DNA of 64,000 bases from Natrinema zhouii (GCF_013456555.2 NZ_CP059154.1:1426001-1490000), one strand, 5' to 3'. Shown: positions 1-9,464, numbered from the stretch's first letter. Numbers and translations: made by a program. Notes: a model not told the origin generated them from the letters alone.

Positions 1-1349
1 TCGGTGTCGACGTCAGCCGCTCCGGCCCCGTCGCCCCCGCCGTTCGGTGCCGGAGCCTGCGACTCGGGCAGCCGATCAGCGAGCATTTCCGAGACCTTTC
101 GCCGCGCGTTGGCCTCGCTCTCCGCGTAGAACTCGACGAGCAGCGCCGTCTCTGTTCTCTTGGGGAGGTTCGCCGCGACGTCGGCGAACTCCTCCGTGTT
201 CCGGGCGAGCTCGAGCAACACGTCATCGATCGCCTCGATCGCCGCGGGGTCGTAGTTACGGACGATGGTGTCGACATCGGCCATCGCCTCGAGCAGGTCC
301 TCGTAGGTCAACAGGACGACACCTGTCGTTTCGGGGACCGGCTCGAGCGAGACGGTCGCCTCCGTCACCACACCGAGGGTCCCCTCGCTCCCGGCGAAGA
401 CGCGGGCGAGGTTGACGGTCGCGTCCGGATCGGGCTCGTCGCCGATCTCGACCGTTTCGTCGGTGTTCTCGTCGAAGGCGTCCGGATCGCCGTAGGCCTC
501 CGCGACCAGCCGATCGAGGTTGTAGCCGGAGACGTTCCGTTTGAGTTGCGGGAAGACCTCGCTGATCGCGTCGGCCTCCTCGTCGATGACCCGTCGAAGG
601 GCGTCGTGAATCCGCTCGAGGAGGTCACCGCTCGAATCAGCTTTTTCGCGGAGTTCCGCGACCGTCACCTCGCCGAAGCGTTCGACGGAGCCGTCGGCGA
701 GGACGACTTCCACCGCCTCGACGTAGGCGTCGGTCTTCCCGTACTGCAGCGAGTGTGCGCCGGTGGAGTTGTTCCCGATCGCACCGCCGACCGTGCTCCG
801 GTTCCCGGCCGCGGGATCGGGCGCGAACTTCAGATCATGGGGCTCGAGCGCGCCGTTCAGGTCCGCGAGGACGGTCCCCGCCTGCACCGTCGCTCGTCGC
901 TCGTTGGGCTCGACCTCGCACAGGCCGTCCATGTGCGTCGTGAGGTCGAGGACGACAGCCTCGTTGACCGCCTGACCGGCGAGGCTGGTGCCGCCGCCGC
1001 GCGGGAGGACCGGAATCCCCTCGTCGGTGCAGTACTCGACGACTGCGGCGATGTCGGCCGTCGAGCGCGGGAGGACGACACCGACGGGGGTCACCTCGTA
1101 GGCGCTCGCGTCGGTCGCGTACAGTCGCCGACTGTACTCGTCGAAGCGGACCTCGCCGTCGACGCGCTCGTCGAGCGCCGAGACGAGTTCGGGGCGGTCG
1201 ATATCGCCGCCGACGTAATCGTACTCGGCGCGCGAGTCCGTTGCGGGATCCCCCGCTCGCGGATCCGACGGCGGCCCGAGGTCCCGCTCGTCCGGGGTCG
1301 ACGTCTGGTCGCTGTGATCGGTCGTGGAGTCCGGCTGTTCGGTCGCCAT
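1..1349 (-). CDS. FAD-linked oxidase (glycolate/D-lactate dehydrogenase GlcD type), N-terminal part
   Basis: The gene runs off the left edge, so only the first ~449 residues are present. After a ~50-residue polar leader comes a PCMH-type FAD domain with PRGGGTSLAGQ (near 116-126), NNSTGAHSLQYGKT and GSEGTLGVVTEA, all typical of GlcD/D-2-hydroxyacid dehydrogenases that oxidise hydroxy acids and pass electrons to the respiratory chain. In haloarchaea this N-terminal half is often fused to a C-terminal Fe-S domain, which would lie outside the window. The start ATG lies one base after the stop of the D-2-hydroxyacid dehydrogenase, so the two are probably co-transcribed. Substrate (D-lactate, glycolate, 2-hydroxyglutarate) cannot be told from the sequence. 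Confidence 0.85.
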   Translation of the reverse strand, partial: MATEQPDSTTDHSDQTSTPDERDLGPPSDPRAGDPATDSRAEYDYVGGDIDRPELVSALDERVDGEVRFDEYSRRLYATDASAYEVTPVGVVLPRSTADIAAVVEYCTDEGIPVLPRGGGTSLAGQAVNEAVVLDLTTHMDGLCEVEPNERRATVQAGTVLADLNGALEPHDLKFAPDPAAGNRSTVGGAIGNNSTGAHSLQYGKTDAYVEAVEVVLADGSVERFGEVTVAELREKADSSGDLLERIHDALRRVIDEEADAISEVFPQLKRNVSGYNLDRLVAEAYGDPDAFDENTDETVEIGDEPDPDATVNLARVFAGSEGTLGVVTEATVSLEPVPETTGVVLLTYEDLLEAMADVDTIVRNYDPAAIEAIDDVLLELARNTEEFADVAANLPKRTETALLVEFYAESEANARRKVSEMLADRLPESQAPAPNGGGDGAGAADVDT

Positions 1350-1350
1350 C

Positions 1351-2346
1351 TTACTCGGGGCTCGCGTCGGGCCGGTACACGGCGTTCTCGAGGTCGCCAC
1401 CGTCCCCGCGGCCAGTCTGACCCTCGAGTACCGCGACGTTGTGCGCGACAATGTCGGCCAGTCGATCCCAGTGTTTCGGCGTGTGACCGCCCGTGTGGGG
1501 CGTAATGAGACAGTTCTCGAGGTCCCAGAGCGGGTGGTCGGCGGGGAGTGGTTCGGGATCGGTGACGTCGAGTGCGGCCCCGCGGATCCCCTCGAACTGC
1601 AGCGCCGAGACGAGCGCGTCGGTGTCGACGATGCCGCCACGGGCCGCGTTGATGACGACCGCGTTCGGCGGGAGCGTGGCGAGTTCGTCTTCGCCCACGA
1701 GCCCGCGGGTCAGATCGTTGAGCGGACACGCGAGGACGACGTAGTCGCTCCGGGAGAACGCCTCGTGGATATCATCCTCGTCGAAGCCCAGCACCTCGTC
1801 GGTCGGACCGCCCTTCGAGGGCGTGTAGCGGATGCCGATCGTCTCGACCTCGAACCCCTCGAGGCGCTGGACGATCTCCTGACCGATGGAGCCGAGGCCG
1901 ACGATCGTGACGGTGCTGTCGGTGAACTCGTGCGACTGGAAGTGCCGCCACTCGTCGTTTTCCTTCCGCCGCCAGCCCTCGTGGAGCCAGCGGGCGAAGA
2001 CGAGCATGTTGCCGATCGACTGCTCGGCGATGCCGGGGGCGTGGATTCCCCCGGCGTTCGTCACGGCGACGCTGTGGTCGGCCAGCGCGTCCATCGGCAG
2101 GTGGTCGGTGCCGGCGAAGGTACACGCGAACAGTTCGAGCCGGTCGGCGCGCTCGAGGAGGGCTTCCTCGATCGTGATGCCCGTCACGACCCGCGCCTGC
2201 GGAACGAGTTCGCGTTCTTCCTTTGGCGTTCGCGCGAGCGCGACGGTGTGATCGGGCAACCGCTCGCGCAAGGTTTCGGCGTACGACTCCATCGACAGCC
2301 CTTCCGTCCCCTCTCGGAGAACGACGACGTCTGGATTCGTGCTCAT
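1351..2346 (-). CDS. D-isomer specific 2-hydroxyacid dehydrogenase (NAD-dependent)
   Basis: 331 residues, normal length for the family. The Rossmann motif GLGSIG is at 150-155. The catalytic triad can be placed at Arg236 (NAARGG), Glu265 (DPEPLP) and His284 (ITPHTGG). It should interconvert a 2-keto acid and a D-2-hydroxy acid in the cytoplasm; whether the substrate is glyoxylate, hydroxypyruvate or a branched keto acid is not visible. It is followed after one base by an FAD-linked hydroxyacid oxidase on the same strand, suggesting that a hydroxy acid made or used here is handled by both enzymes. It is divergent from the M20 amidohydrolase, sharing a ~110-bp intergenic region. Confidence 0.92.
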   Translation of the reverse strand: MSTNPDVVVLREGTEGLSMESYAETLRERLPDHTVALARTPKEERELVPQARVVTGITIEEALLERADRLELFACTFAGTDHLPMDALADHSVAVTNAGGIHAPGIAEQSIGNMLVFARWLHEGWRRKENDEWRHFQSHEFTDSTVTIVGLGSIGQEIVQRLEGFEVETIGIRYTPSKGGPTDEVLGFDEDDIHEAFSRSDYVVLACPLNDLTRGLVGEDELATLPPNAVVINAARGGIVDTDALVSALQFEGIRGAALDVTDPEPLPADHPLWDLENCLITPHTGGHTPKHWDRLADIVAHNVAVLEGQTGRGDGGDLENAVYRPDASPE

Positions 2347-2420
2347 GGAGAGTTCCGTGTTGCCCTACCATTGTCACGCCCTCTCTTATCCTTTTTGTGT
2401 ACCCGTCGTAAACACTGATT

Positions 2421-2430
2421 GTGTATAATT
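2421..2430 (+). promoter_or_regulatory. TATA-like box of the M20 amidohydrolase/threonine dehydratase operon
   Basis: GTGTATAATT in an AT-rich patch (about 2411-2434) lies roughly 30 bases before the ATG at 2459, the usual haloarchaeal spacing for a short or absent leader. The same patch is upstream of the divergent dehydrogenase. Confidence 0.5.
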
Positions 2431-2458
2431 AAGTCACTGGGGCGCGTCAGTGACTCGC

Positions 2459-3868
2459 ATGACCGAGCCGATACGGGACCGTCTCGTCAGCCTCCGGCGA
2501 AGCTTCCACCGCCACCCCGAGCCGGCGTGGCGCGAGTTCCTCACGACGACCCGCCTCGTCGAGGAGATCAGGGCCATCGGCGTCGACGAACTGGCCGTCG
2601 GCCCCGACGCCTACGACCCCGCCGATCGGATGGCCGTCACCGACGACGACCTCGAGCCCTGGATCGAACGCGCCCGCGAGCGCGGCGCGGACGAGGACCT
2701 CCTCGAGCGGATGACCGGCGGCAACACCGGCGCAGTGGCCGTCCTCGATCGCGGCGAGGGACCGTCGATCGGGCTGCGCGTCGACATCGACGGGCTGTTC
2801 ATCGAGGAATCGACGGACGAGGAGCACGATCCCGCGGACGAGGGCTTCCGCTCGAAGATCGACGGGACGATGCACGCCTGCGGCCACGACGCCCACATGA
2901 CCTGGGGGCTGGCCGTCCTCGAGGCGATCGCCGAGAGCGACATCTCGGGGCGGCTGGTCGTCTTCTTCCAGCCCGCCGAAGAGACCGGTGGCGGCGGCTG
3001 TCCGATGGCGAAGAGCGAATTCGCGGACGACCTGGACTACCTGCTCGCGATCCACGTCGGACTCGATCATCCCACGGGCGAGGTCGTGGCGGGGATCGAG
3101 AAGCCGCTGGCGATGTGCCACGTCGATGCGACGATAACGGGGACCTCCGCGCACGCGGGCAAGGCGCCGAACGAGGGGGCCAACGCCATGCACGCCATGG
3201 GGGCCGCCATCGTGAACGCCTACGGCATCCCCCGACACAGCGACGGCATGACTCGAGTGAATATCGGCAAGGCCGAGGCGGGCACCGCGAGCAACGTCAT
3301 CGCCGAGGAGGCCCACATGGCGGCCGAGGCCCGCGGCGAGACCACGGAACTGATGGAGTACATGGAACGGCGACTCGAGCGAACGATGAAATCGGCGGCG
3401 AAGATGCATGGCTGCCGGGCCGAGGTGGACGTGGTCAGCAAGTCGCCGCGGGCCGACAGCGACCCCGAACTGCAAGCGCTGGTGAGCGAGGTCGCCGGCG
3501 GCGTCGAGGGCGTCGAGCACGTGCTGCCGGCCGCGGACTTCGGCGCGAGCGAGGACGCGACGTTCCTGATGGAGCGGGTTCAGAACGACGGCGGGCTGGC
3601 GACCTACATGATCGTCGGTACTGATCACCCGACGAGCCACCACACGCCGACGTTCGACGTCGACGAGGCGAGCCTCCAGCACGGCGTCGACGTGCTGGTC
3701 GGGACGATCCGGAAGCTCGAGCGGCGGCATCCGGTTCCACGCGTCGAGAGCGGCGGTGACGGAGAGCGCGTCGAGAGCAAAGCGACCGTGGAGCACGGGG
3801 AAAGCGGGCCGCTCGGGGAGAGCGGAGTGCTTGGCGAGACCGGAACGCGCGCGGAGGACGACGGATGA
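2459..3868 (+). CDS. M20-family metal-dependent amidohydrolase (copy 1)
   Basis: 469 residues from ATG 2459; an in-frame GTG at 2450 is a weaker alternative. Family markers are HACGHDAH (139-146), QPAEE (171-175) and HPTSHHTPTFDVDE near the C-terminus. These give the metal ligands and catalytic glutamate of M20 amidohydrolases that cleave N-acyl amino acids (hippurate, IAA-amino acid, aminobenzoyl-glutamate type). The last ~45 residues are a Glu/Gly/Ser-rich extension absent from copy 2 (12415-13695), which is otherwise closely similar. The stop overlaps the next start (ATGA), so it is translationally coupled to a threonine dehydratase-like enzyme, which suggests that the released amino acid is then deaminated. 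Substrate unknown. Confidence 0.9.
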   Translation: MTEPIRDRLVSLRRSFHRHPEPAWREFLTTTRLVEEIRAIGVDELAVGPDAYDPADRMAVTDDDLEPWIERARERGADEDLLERMTGGNTGAVAVLDRGEGPSIGLRVDIDGLFIEESTDEEHDPADEGFRSKIDGTMHACGHDAHMTWGLAVLEAIAESDISGRLVVFFQPAEETGGGGCPMAKSEFADDLDYLLAIHVGLDHPTGEVVAGIEKPLAMCHVDATITGTSAHAGKAPNEGANAMHAMGAAIVNAYGIPRHSDGMTRVNIGKAEAGTASNVIAEEAHMAAEARGETTELMEYMERRLERTMKSAAKMHGCRAEVDVVSKSPRADSDPELQALVSEVAGGVEGVEHVLPAADFGASEDATFLMERVQNDGGLATYMIVGTDHPTSHHTPTFDVDEASLQHGVDVLVGTIRKLERRHPVPRVESGGDGERVESKATVEHGESGPLGESGVLGETGTRAEDDG

Positions 3869-5115
3869 GCAGGGATCGCGACGCCGGCGAGGCGCTCGTC
3901 ACCCGCGAGGACGTCGAGAACGCCCGAGATCGAATCGCCGACGTCGTCCACCGGACGCCGCTGGATACGTCACGGACGTTCGCCGAGCTGAGCGGCGCCG
4001 AGTCGATCGGGCTCAAACTCGAGAACGTCCAGCGGACGGGCTCGTTCAAGATCCGCGGCGCGTACAACACGATGGCCCAGCTCTCGGACGCCGAGCGCGA
4101 GGGAGGCGTCATCGCCTCGAGCGCGGGCAATCACGCACAGGGGGTAGCACTGGCCGGCGACCTGCTCGATATCGACACGACGATCGTGGTACCGGAGGTA
4201 ACGCCGGCTGCGAAGGTCGAAGCCACCCGCGGCTACGGAGCCGACGTGGTCGTCGAGGGCGACATCTACGAACGATCCTACGAGTACGCCCTCGAGCGGG
4301 CCGCCGAAACCGGCGAGACGTTCGTGCATCCCTTCGACGACGAGGACATCGTCGCCGGGCAGGGGACGATCGGGCTCGAGTTGCTCGAGCAATATCCCAG
4401 CATCGACACCGTGCTGGTCGCGATCGGCGGCGGCGGGCTCATCTCGGGCATCGGAACGGTCCTGAAGGCTGCAGAGCGTGATATCCGCGTGATCGGCGTC
4501 CAACCCGAGGGAGCAGCCCACGCGAAGCCGTCGCTCGAGGGCAGCGAGATCCACGAACTCGCGGACGTCGACACCGTCGCGGAGGGGATCGCGGACACCC
4601 GCATGCTCGAGACGACGTTCGAAATCGCCCGCGAGGTCGTCGACGACGTGGTCAGCGTGAGTGACCGCGAGATCGCCGCCGCGGTCACCCTGCTGGCCGA
4701 GCGCGCGAAGACGGTCGCCGAGAGCGCCGGCGCCGCCCCGCTGGCCGCCGCGCTTTCGGCCGATCTGGACCTCGAGGGCGAGCACGTCGGCGTCGTCGTC
4801 TCGGGTGGCAACGTGAACCTCACCGAACACGCCGAACTGACCAGAACCGGGCTGCACGAACTCGAGCGGTATACCGAAGCGAGGCTCGCGCTCGAGGGCT
4901 GGCCGACGACCGTCGGCGAGGTGGTCGAGACGGTGGCAGCCGAGGGCGCCGAACTGGACGTCCTCGAGCGTGCTCGGCGGACGTCGGTCGACGAGCCGAA
5001 TCGGACACCCGTGACGATCGGGCTCGAGGGGAGCGGCCCCGAGCATCTCGAAGGGGTGCTCGAGGCGCTGTCGGCGGTCGATGGCGTTTCGGTCGTCGAT
5101 CGGTCGCTCGACTGA
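3865..5115 (+). CDS. Threonine/serine ammonia-lyase-like PLP enzyme
   Basis: 416 residues of fold-type II PLP enzyme. The Schiff-base lysine is Lys62 in GSFKIRGA, SAGNHAQG is at ~86-93 and the phosphate loop GGGGLISG begins near 188. A ~90-residue C-terminal segment (about 325-416) has the size and pattern of an ACT-like regulatory domain. It should deaminate threonine or serine to a 2-keto acid. The ATGA overlap with the amidohydrolase points to a shared catabolic job rather than isoleucine biosynthesis. A second enzyme of this family lies at 33621-34832 on the opposite strand and is the better candidate for biosynthetic IlvA. Confidence 0.88.
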   Translation: MSRDRDAGEALVTREDVENARDRIADVVHRTPLDTSRTFAELSGAESIGLKLENVQRTGSFKIRGAYNTMAQLSDAEREGGVIASSAGNHAQGVALAGDLLDIDTTIVVPEVTPAAKVEATRGYGADVVVEGDIYERSYEYALERAAETGETFVHPFDDEDIVAGQGTIGLELLEQYPSIDTVLVAIGGGGLISGIGTVLKAAERDIRVIGVQPEGAAHAKPSLEGSEIHELADVDTVAEGIADTRMLETTFEIAREVVDDVVSVSDREIAAAVTLLAERAKTVAESAGAAPLAAALSADLDLEGEHVGVVVSGGNVNLTEHAELTRTGLHELERYTEARLALEGWPTTVGEVVETVAAEGAELDVLERARRTSVDEPNRTPVTIGLEGSGPEHLEGVLEALSAVDGVSVVDRSLD

Positions 5116-5200
5116 CTGTCCCCGATTCTCGGCCGTATCGCAGACGAGGGAGACGGAGTGGCGGCGAAATTATTTAGATGGCTGTCAGGTAAGGAGGAGT

Positions 5201-5482
5201 GTGAATCGACCTCTCGTTTATCACGCGTCCCAGATGATCGTCGGTGGCGGATTCCTGCTGTTCGCAGTAGCGTCGGTGCTGGGTGACGGTTTCGACGACA
5301 CGTTCCACGGCATCATCGCGACGATGATGGTGATCAGCGGGGGTGGAATCACGCTCGTAAATGGCTATCAACTGCTCCGATCCGATGCCGATTCAGTCGA
5401 ACTAACTCCTGCGCTGTTCCGGCTCTCGGTGGTCGGAGCGGGACTCATGGTGCTTGGAGTGATACTCCAGGTCGCGCTCTGA
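5201..5482 (+). CDS. Small three-helix membrane protein, unknown function
   Basis: From GTG 5201 the product has 93 residues with about three hydrophobic segments (roughly 12-25, 34-52, 70-91). A TATA-like TTATTTAG at 5170-5177 lies ~27 bases upstream, fitting a leaderless GTG start; GGAGG at 5193-5197 is also close. ATG 5234 would remove the first 11 residues and is the alternative. I do not recognise the family. It stands alone between the dehydratase and a histidine kinase. Confidence 0.6.
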   Translation: MNRPLVYHASQMIVGGGFLLFAVASVLGDGFDDTFHGIIATMMVISGGGITLVNGYQLLRSDADSVELTPALFRLSVVGAGLMVLGVILQVAL

Positions 5483-5748
5483 GAACGGGCGAGAAACGGA
5501 CTCGGCCACGAGCCGTCCGTGCACCGGGTCGTCGTTCGACCTCGCACCACTCACCGCAGTCCAGCGCGCGCCACAGCGAACTGGATGGTCAAGTAAGGAA
5601 ATAACACTTCAGCCTGTAGTGCCGTAGTGACCGCTGAATTCGGAACGGAGCAACGGCAGCGAAGACGACGACAGTGATCGGAAGCGATGAACTGCCCGTC
5701 TGCAGTAACCGAGGGACTTTGTGACCTGCGTCGAAAGACGGTAGTAGA

Positions 5749-7776
5749 ATGGGATCGCCCCCCTCAACCGACTCCAGGGTTCAGGCTCGAATCCGGCAGC
5801 AAGAGGTCATCGCGGAACTCGGTCAGCGAGCGTTAGAGACCGACGATCTCGATCAGCTGATGCACGACGTGTCAGAAGTCGTCGCCGAGACGCTCGACAA
5901 CGAGTACTGCAAGGTGCTCGAGCGGATGCCCGGCGGCGACGAAGTCTTTCTGCGGCAGGGCGTCGGCTGGCGGGACGGTCTCGTCGGGTCGGCGATAGTG
6001 CCCACGGATCTGGATTCGCAGGCCGGCTACACGCTCATCAGCGAGGAGCCGATCATCGTCGACGATCTCCGCGAGGAAGAGCGCTTCTCCGGCCCCGAGT
6101 TGCTCACGAGCCACGGCGTGGTCAGCGGAATCAGCGTCGTCATCGGTTCGGTCGACGAACCGTGGGGAGTGCTCGGAACGCACACGGCCGACCGCAAGGA
6201 GTTCACCGCGCACGAAGCCAATTTCGTGCAAAGCGCCGCGAACATTCTGGCGGCGGCGATCGAACGCGCGAACAAGGAAGACCAGCTCCGCGAGCGCGAG
6301 GCCCAACTGAGCGTCGCGACTGACGCCGCGTCGATCGGGCTCTGGTTGTGGGACGTACCGGAGAACGTCTTCACCGCGGACGAATTCCTCGCGGAATCGT
6401 ACGGGATGGATCCGGAGGTGGTGACGAGGGGCGCCCCGATCGAGGCGTTCTTCGACCCGGTTCCCGAGGAGGACAAGGACGGAATCTGGGAGCGACTCGA
6501 CCGCGCGCTCGAGACCGGCGTGTTCAGCGCCGAATACCGCGTCGAAGACGCGGACGGTGACGTCATGTGGGTTGTTTCTCGCGGCGAGGTGGAGTACGAC
6601 GCGAGCGGCGACCCGGTTCGGATGCACGGTGCCGTCACCGATATCACGGAACGAAAGCAGCGCGAGCAGCAACTCAGAGAGCGAGAGGAGCGGTATCGGG
6701 ACCTGTTCACCTCGATGTCCGAGGGGTACTGCGTCATCGAGAGAGTCGACACGCCGCCGGCAGAGCCGATCGACTTCCGCTACGTCGAGGCGAATCCGGC
6801 GTTCGAAAAGCACACGGGACTGGCGGACATCGTCGGAGAGACGATTCGGGAAGCGGTGCCGGGAGCGGAACGAGAATGGTTCGAGACCTACAATACCGTC
6901 GTGGAGACCGGAGAGTCGGTGAGGTTCGAGCGCGAACTGGCGGCACAGAGTCGCGTCCTCGAGTGTTACGCGTTTCCGGTCGGCGGCGAAACGGACGCGC
7001 AAGTGGGGGTTCTCTTCATGAACGTCACCGAGCGGGTGGAACGCGAACGGCGGTTAGAGGAGCTTGTCGAACGGTTGGAGATCTCTAACGAGCGCTTAGA
7101 GCAGTTCGCCTATGCCGCCAGCCACGACCTGCAGGAGCCCCTTCGAATGGTCTCGAGTTACCTGCAACTCGTCGAGCGTCGGTACGGCGACGAGCTCGAC
7201 GAGGACGGGCGGGAGTTCATCGACTACGCCGTCGACGGGGCCGACCGCATGCGCGAGATGATCGACGGCCTGCTCGAGTACTCCCGCGTCGAGACGGCGG
7301 GCGAACCCCTCGAGCCGGTCGACTTGAACGCAGTCCTCGAGAACGTTCTCGACGACCTCCGACTCCGATTCGAAGAGAGCAACGGTGAGGTGACCGCCGA
7401 CTCGCTACCGATCGTAGAGGGGGACAGGGGGCAGTTGCGACAGGTGTTCCAGAATCTGGTGGATAACGCCATCGAGTACAGCGGCGACGGCCCGCCTCGC
7501 ATAACCGTCTCGGCCGAGTGTCGTTCCGGAGACGGCCCCGAATGGGAGGTTTCGGTCAGCGACAATGGAATCGGAGTCGATCCGGAATACAGCGATCAAA
7601 TCTTCGACGTATTCCATAGTTATCCCGACCGAGAGGAATACGACGGAACGGGGATCGGGCTCGCTATTTGCGAGCGGATCATCGAGCGACACGGCGGCGA
7701 GATCTGGGTCACCAGCGAACCGAGCGAGGGCTCGACGTTTACGTTCACGTTGCCGGCGGCGAGCGATTCCGACTAG
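5749..7776 (+). CDS. GAF-PAS-PAS sensor histidine kinase
   Basis: 675 residues with no membrane segment, so cytoplasmic. The order is GAF domain (~20-170), PAS (~185-300), PAS (~310-425), HisKA with phospho-acceptor His459 in AASHDLQEP, then HATPase with N-box NLVDNAIEYS (569-578), DNGIGVDP and GTGIGLAI. The coiled stretch before HisKA and the H-box sequence resemble phytochrome-like kinases of haloarchaea. No response regulator is adjacent, as is common for haloarchaeal orphan kinases. The start at 5749 is the first ATG of the frame. A ~265-bp leader region upstream holds no gene. Confidence 0.92.
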   Translation: MGSPPSTDSRVQARIRQQEVIAELGQRALETDDLDQLMHDVSEVVAETLDNEYCKVLERMPGGDEVFLRQGVGWRDGLVGSAIVPTDLDSQAGYTLISEEPIIVDDLREEERFSGPELLTSHGVVSGISVVIGSVDEPWGVLGTHTADRKEFTAHEANFVQSAANILAAAIERANKEDQLREREAQLSVATDAASIGLWLWDVPENVFTADEFLAESYGMDPEVVTRGAPIEAFFDPVPEEDKDGIWERLDRALETGVFSAEYRVEDADGDVMWVVSRGEVEYDASGDPVRMHGAVTDITERKQREQQLREREERYRDLFTSMSEGYCVIERVDTPPAEPIDFRYVEANPAFEKHTGLADIVGETIREAVPGAEREWFETYNTVVETGESVRFERELAAQSRVLECYAFPVGGETDAQVGVLFMNVTERVERERRLEELVERLEISNERLEQFAYAASHDLQEPLRMVSSYLQLVERRYGDELDEDGREFIDYAVDGADRMREMIDGLLEYSRVETAGEPLEPVDLNAVLENVLDDLRLRFEESNGEVTADSLPIVEGDRGQLRQVFQNLVDNAIEYSGDGPPRITVSAECRSGDGPEWEVSVSDNGIGVDPEYSDQIFDVFHSYPDREEYDGTGIGLAICERIIERHGGEIWVTSEPSEGSTFTFTLPAASDSD

Positions 7777-7925
7777 GGGCCGATTTACGGTGAATCACGG
7801 GAATCGACGCCGCTCCGGCACGTCGGGGTTCGGTTACGGACCTCCCGGGGACGATCACCGAACGAACTCGAGGCGACGCCGAAAGTGGACATCGAAGGGG
7901 ACGCCGAACCTCGACGGACGCAGTC

Positions 7926-9290
7926 TCAGTCGGCCACTTTCGCGCTCGGGCTGACGGCCTCGATCGCTTCGAGGAAGATGCCGATCCCGAGTTCGATCTC
8001 GCGCTCGCTCGAGTCCAGCGGCGGGAGCAGGCGGATGGTCTTCTTCCCGCAGCCGAGGGTCAGCAGGCCGCGCTCGAGGGCGGCTTCGACGACGGCGGAC
8101 CGCCGTTCGGGGGTGTCGAACTCGACGGCGAGCATCAGGCCCTTGCCGCGGACGTCCACGACGGAGTCGGGCGCGTCGTCGCGGAGGAGTTCTTTGGCCT
8201 GCTCGCCGCGGCGAGTGGCGTTGTCGAGCAGATCGTGTTCCTGAATCGCCTCGAGCGTAAAGGCGCCCATCATCGAGCCGAGCAGGTCGCCGCCGCCGAA
8301 GGTCGATCCGAGACGGTTCTTCTCGCTGGGGAAGACCTCCGAGCGGGAGATGGTCGCGCCGACGCGCAGCGCCTTCGCGCTGGCGATGACGTCCGGCTCG
8401 ATCGGGTAGTGATCCGAGGCCCAGATCTCGCCGGTGCGGCCGACGCCGGACTGGATCTCGTCGACGACCAGCGGGATGTCGTAGGTGTCGGTGACGTCGT
8501 CCACTTCCTGCATGAAGGCCTCGCTGGGGAAGCGGTAGCCGCCGACGCCCTGAATCGGCTCGAGCGTGAGAAAGGCGATCTCGTCGGGGTCGATGTGACC
8601 GCCTTCGGGCGCGAGCATACTGCGGAGCTGCGAGCCGCCGCCCGCGAAGAAGCCACAGTCACAGCTGCCGGCGTCACAGCCCCGGTCGTCGCAGAACGGG
8701 ACCGTCTCGATCCCGCTGATTTCGGGGTAGTGACGCGTGTAGACCTCCTTGGACTTCGTCAGTGACAGCGTCCCGAGGGTACGGCCGTGGAAGCTCCCGG
8801 CGAATGCGACGCCGTACTTCGACGGCGCGCGGTAATCGTTTGTGATCTTCATCGCGTTCTCCATGGCCTCCGCGCCGGAGTTCGAGAGGAAGACCGTGTC
8901 CATTCCGTACTGACTCGAGACCTCGGTGAGCTTCTTCATGAGGTGACTCGAGCCCGGGAAGTCGGCCTCGTCGGGGTTCGGGCCGGAGCCGAAGTACATG
9001 TCCTGGCCCGCGATCTTCATCGGTTCGACGAGGTCGAACTCGCGGACCTTCTCGAGGACTTTCTCGTTGTTGTAGCCGAGCGGTGCCGCGCCGATGTGGC
9101 AGGTGAAGTCGAGGAGCACGTTGCCGTCGACGTCCGTGACGAACGGCCCGTCGGCCTCCCGCGTCACGTCCCAGACGAACTCGTGGGAGTACTCGCTGGG
9201 GGCGGAGTACTCCTGATGGAAGTCGACCCACTGCTGGGCGTTCGGACCCGGAAGCGCGTCCGCGTCGGGTTCCGCCGTGTCCCTATTCAT
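7926..9290 (-). CDS. Class III aminotransferase (4-aminobutyrate/lysine type) with Cys-rich insert
   Basis: 454 residues from ATG 9290; an in-frame GTG six bases upstream is less likely. SNSGAEAMENAMK (~136-148) binds PLP phosphate, Asp277 in VVDEIQSG contacts the pyridine nitrogen, and Lys306 (ASAKAL) should form the Schiff base. It transfers an omega- or alpha-amino group to 2-oxoglutarate; GABA and lysine are the candidate donors. Residues 200-212 hold four cysteines (200, 205, 210, 212), where some GABA aminotransferases have a CxxC or Fe-S site. Its promoter sits 27 bases upstream and a dyad overlaps the start. The BCCT gene is the nearest upstream gene on this strand. Confidence 0.9.
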   Translation of the reverse strand: MNRDTAEPDADALPGPNAQQWVDFHQEYSAPSEYSHEFVWDVTREADGPFVTDVDGNVLLDFTCHIGAAPLGYNNEKVLEKVREFDLVEPMKIAGQDMYFGSGPNPDEADFPGSSHLMKKLTEVSSQYGMDTVFLSNSGAEAMENAMKITNDYRAPSKYGVAFAGSFHGRTLGTLSLTKSKEVYTRHYPEISGIETVPFCDDRGCDAGSCDCGFFAGGGSQLRSMLAPEGGHIDPDEIAFLTLEPIQGVGGYRFPSEAFMQEVDDVTDTYDIPLVVDEIQSGVGRTGEIWASDHYPIEPDVIASAKALRVGATISRSEVFPSEKNRLGSTFGGGDLLGSMMGAFTLEAIQEHDLLDNATRRGEQAKELLRDDAPDSVVDVRGKGLMLAVEFDTPERRSAVVEAALERGLLTLGCGKKTIRLLPPLDSSEREIELGIGIFLEAIEAVSPSAKVAD

Positions 9291-9306
9291 ACACAATTTA
9301 TGTGTA
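9290..9306. promoter_or_regulatory. Dyad TACACA-N5-TGTGTA over the aminotransferase start
   Basis: A perfect 6-bp inverted repeat with a 5-base AT spacer lies between the TATA-like box and the start codon of the class III aminotransferase. The position suits a repressor operator; the protein that binds it is not known. Confidence 0.45.
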
Positions 9307-9313
9307 CCACATA

Positions 9314-9323
9314 CATTAAAACT
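9314..9323 (-). promoter_or_regulatory. TATA-like box of the class III aminotransferase
   Basis: AGTTTTAATG on the minus strand is centred ~27 bases before ATG 9290, giving a leaderless transcript. Confidence 0.6.
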
Positions 9324-9464
9324 TGTTATCGGTTGTCGAGGGGGTCGCCACGAGACGAGTGCGGTTCACCGGGGCGAAAAAAGCGGACAGCATGACGGCC
9401 GAACTCGGTCCGCCTGCGAGGTGGCGGACCGCAGGCGGTTCAGACGGACTGCGGCAAGTCAGTT

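Noticed and set aside
546..1505. Long plus-strand ORF of 319 codons opposite the FAD oxidase
   Set aside because: It is the antisense of a clear FAD-binding protein and has Arg/Val/Asp-rich shadow composition without motifs. High-GC haloarchaeal DNA gives many such frames.
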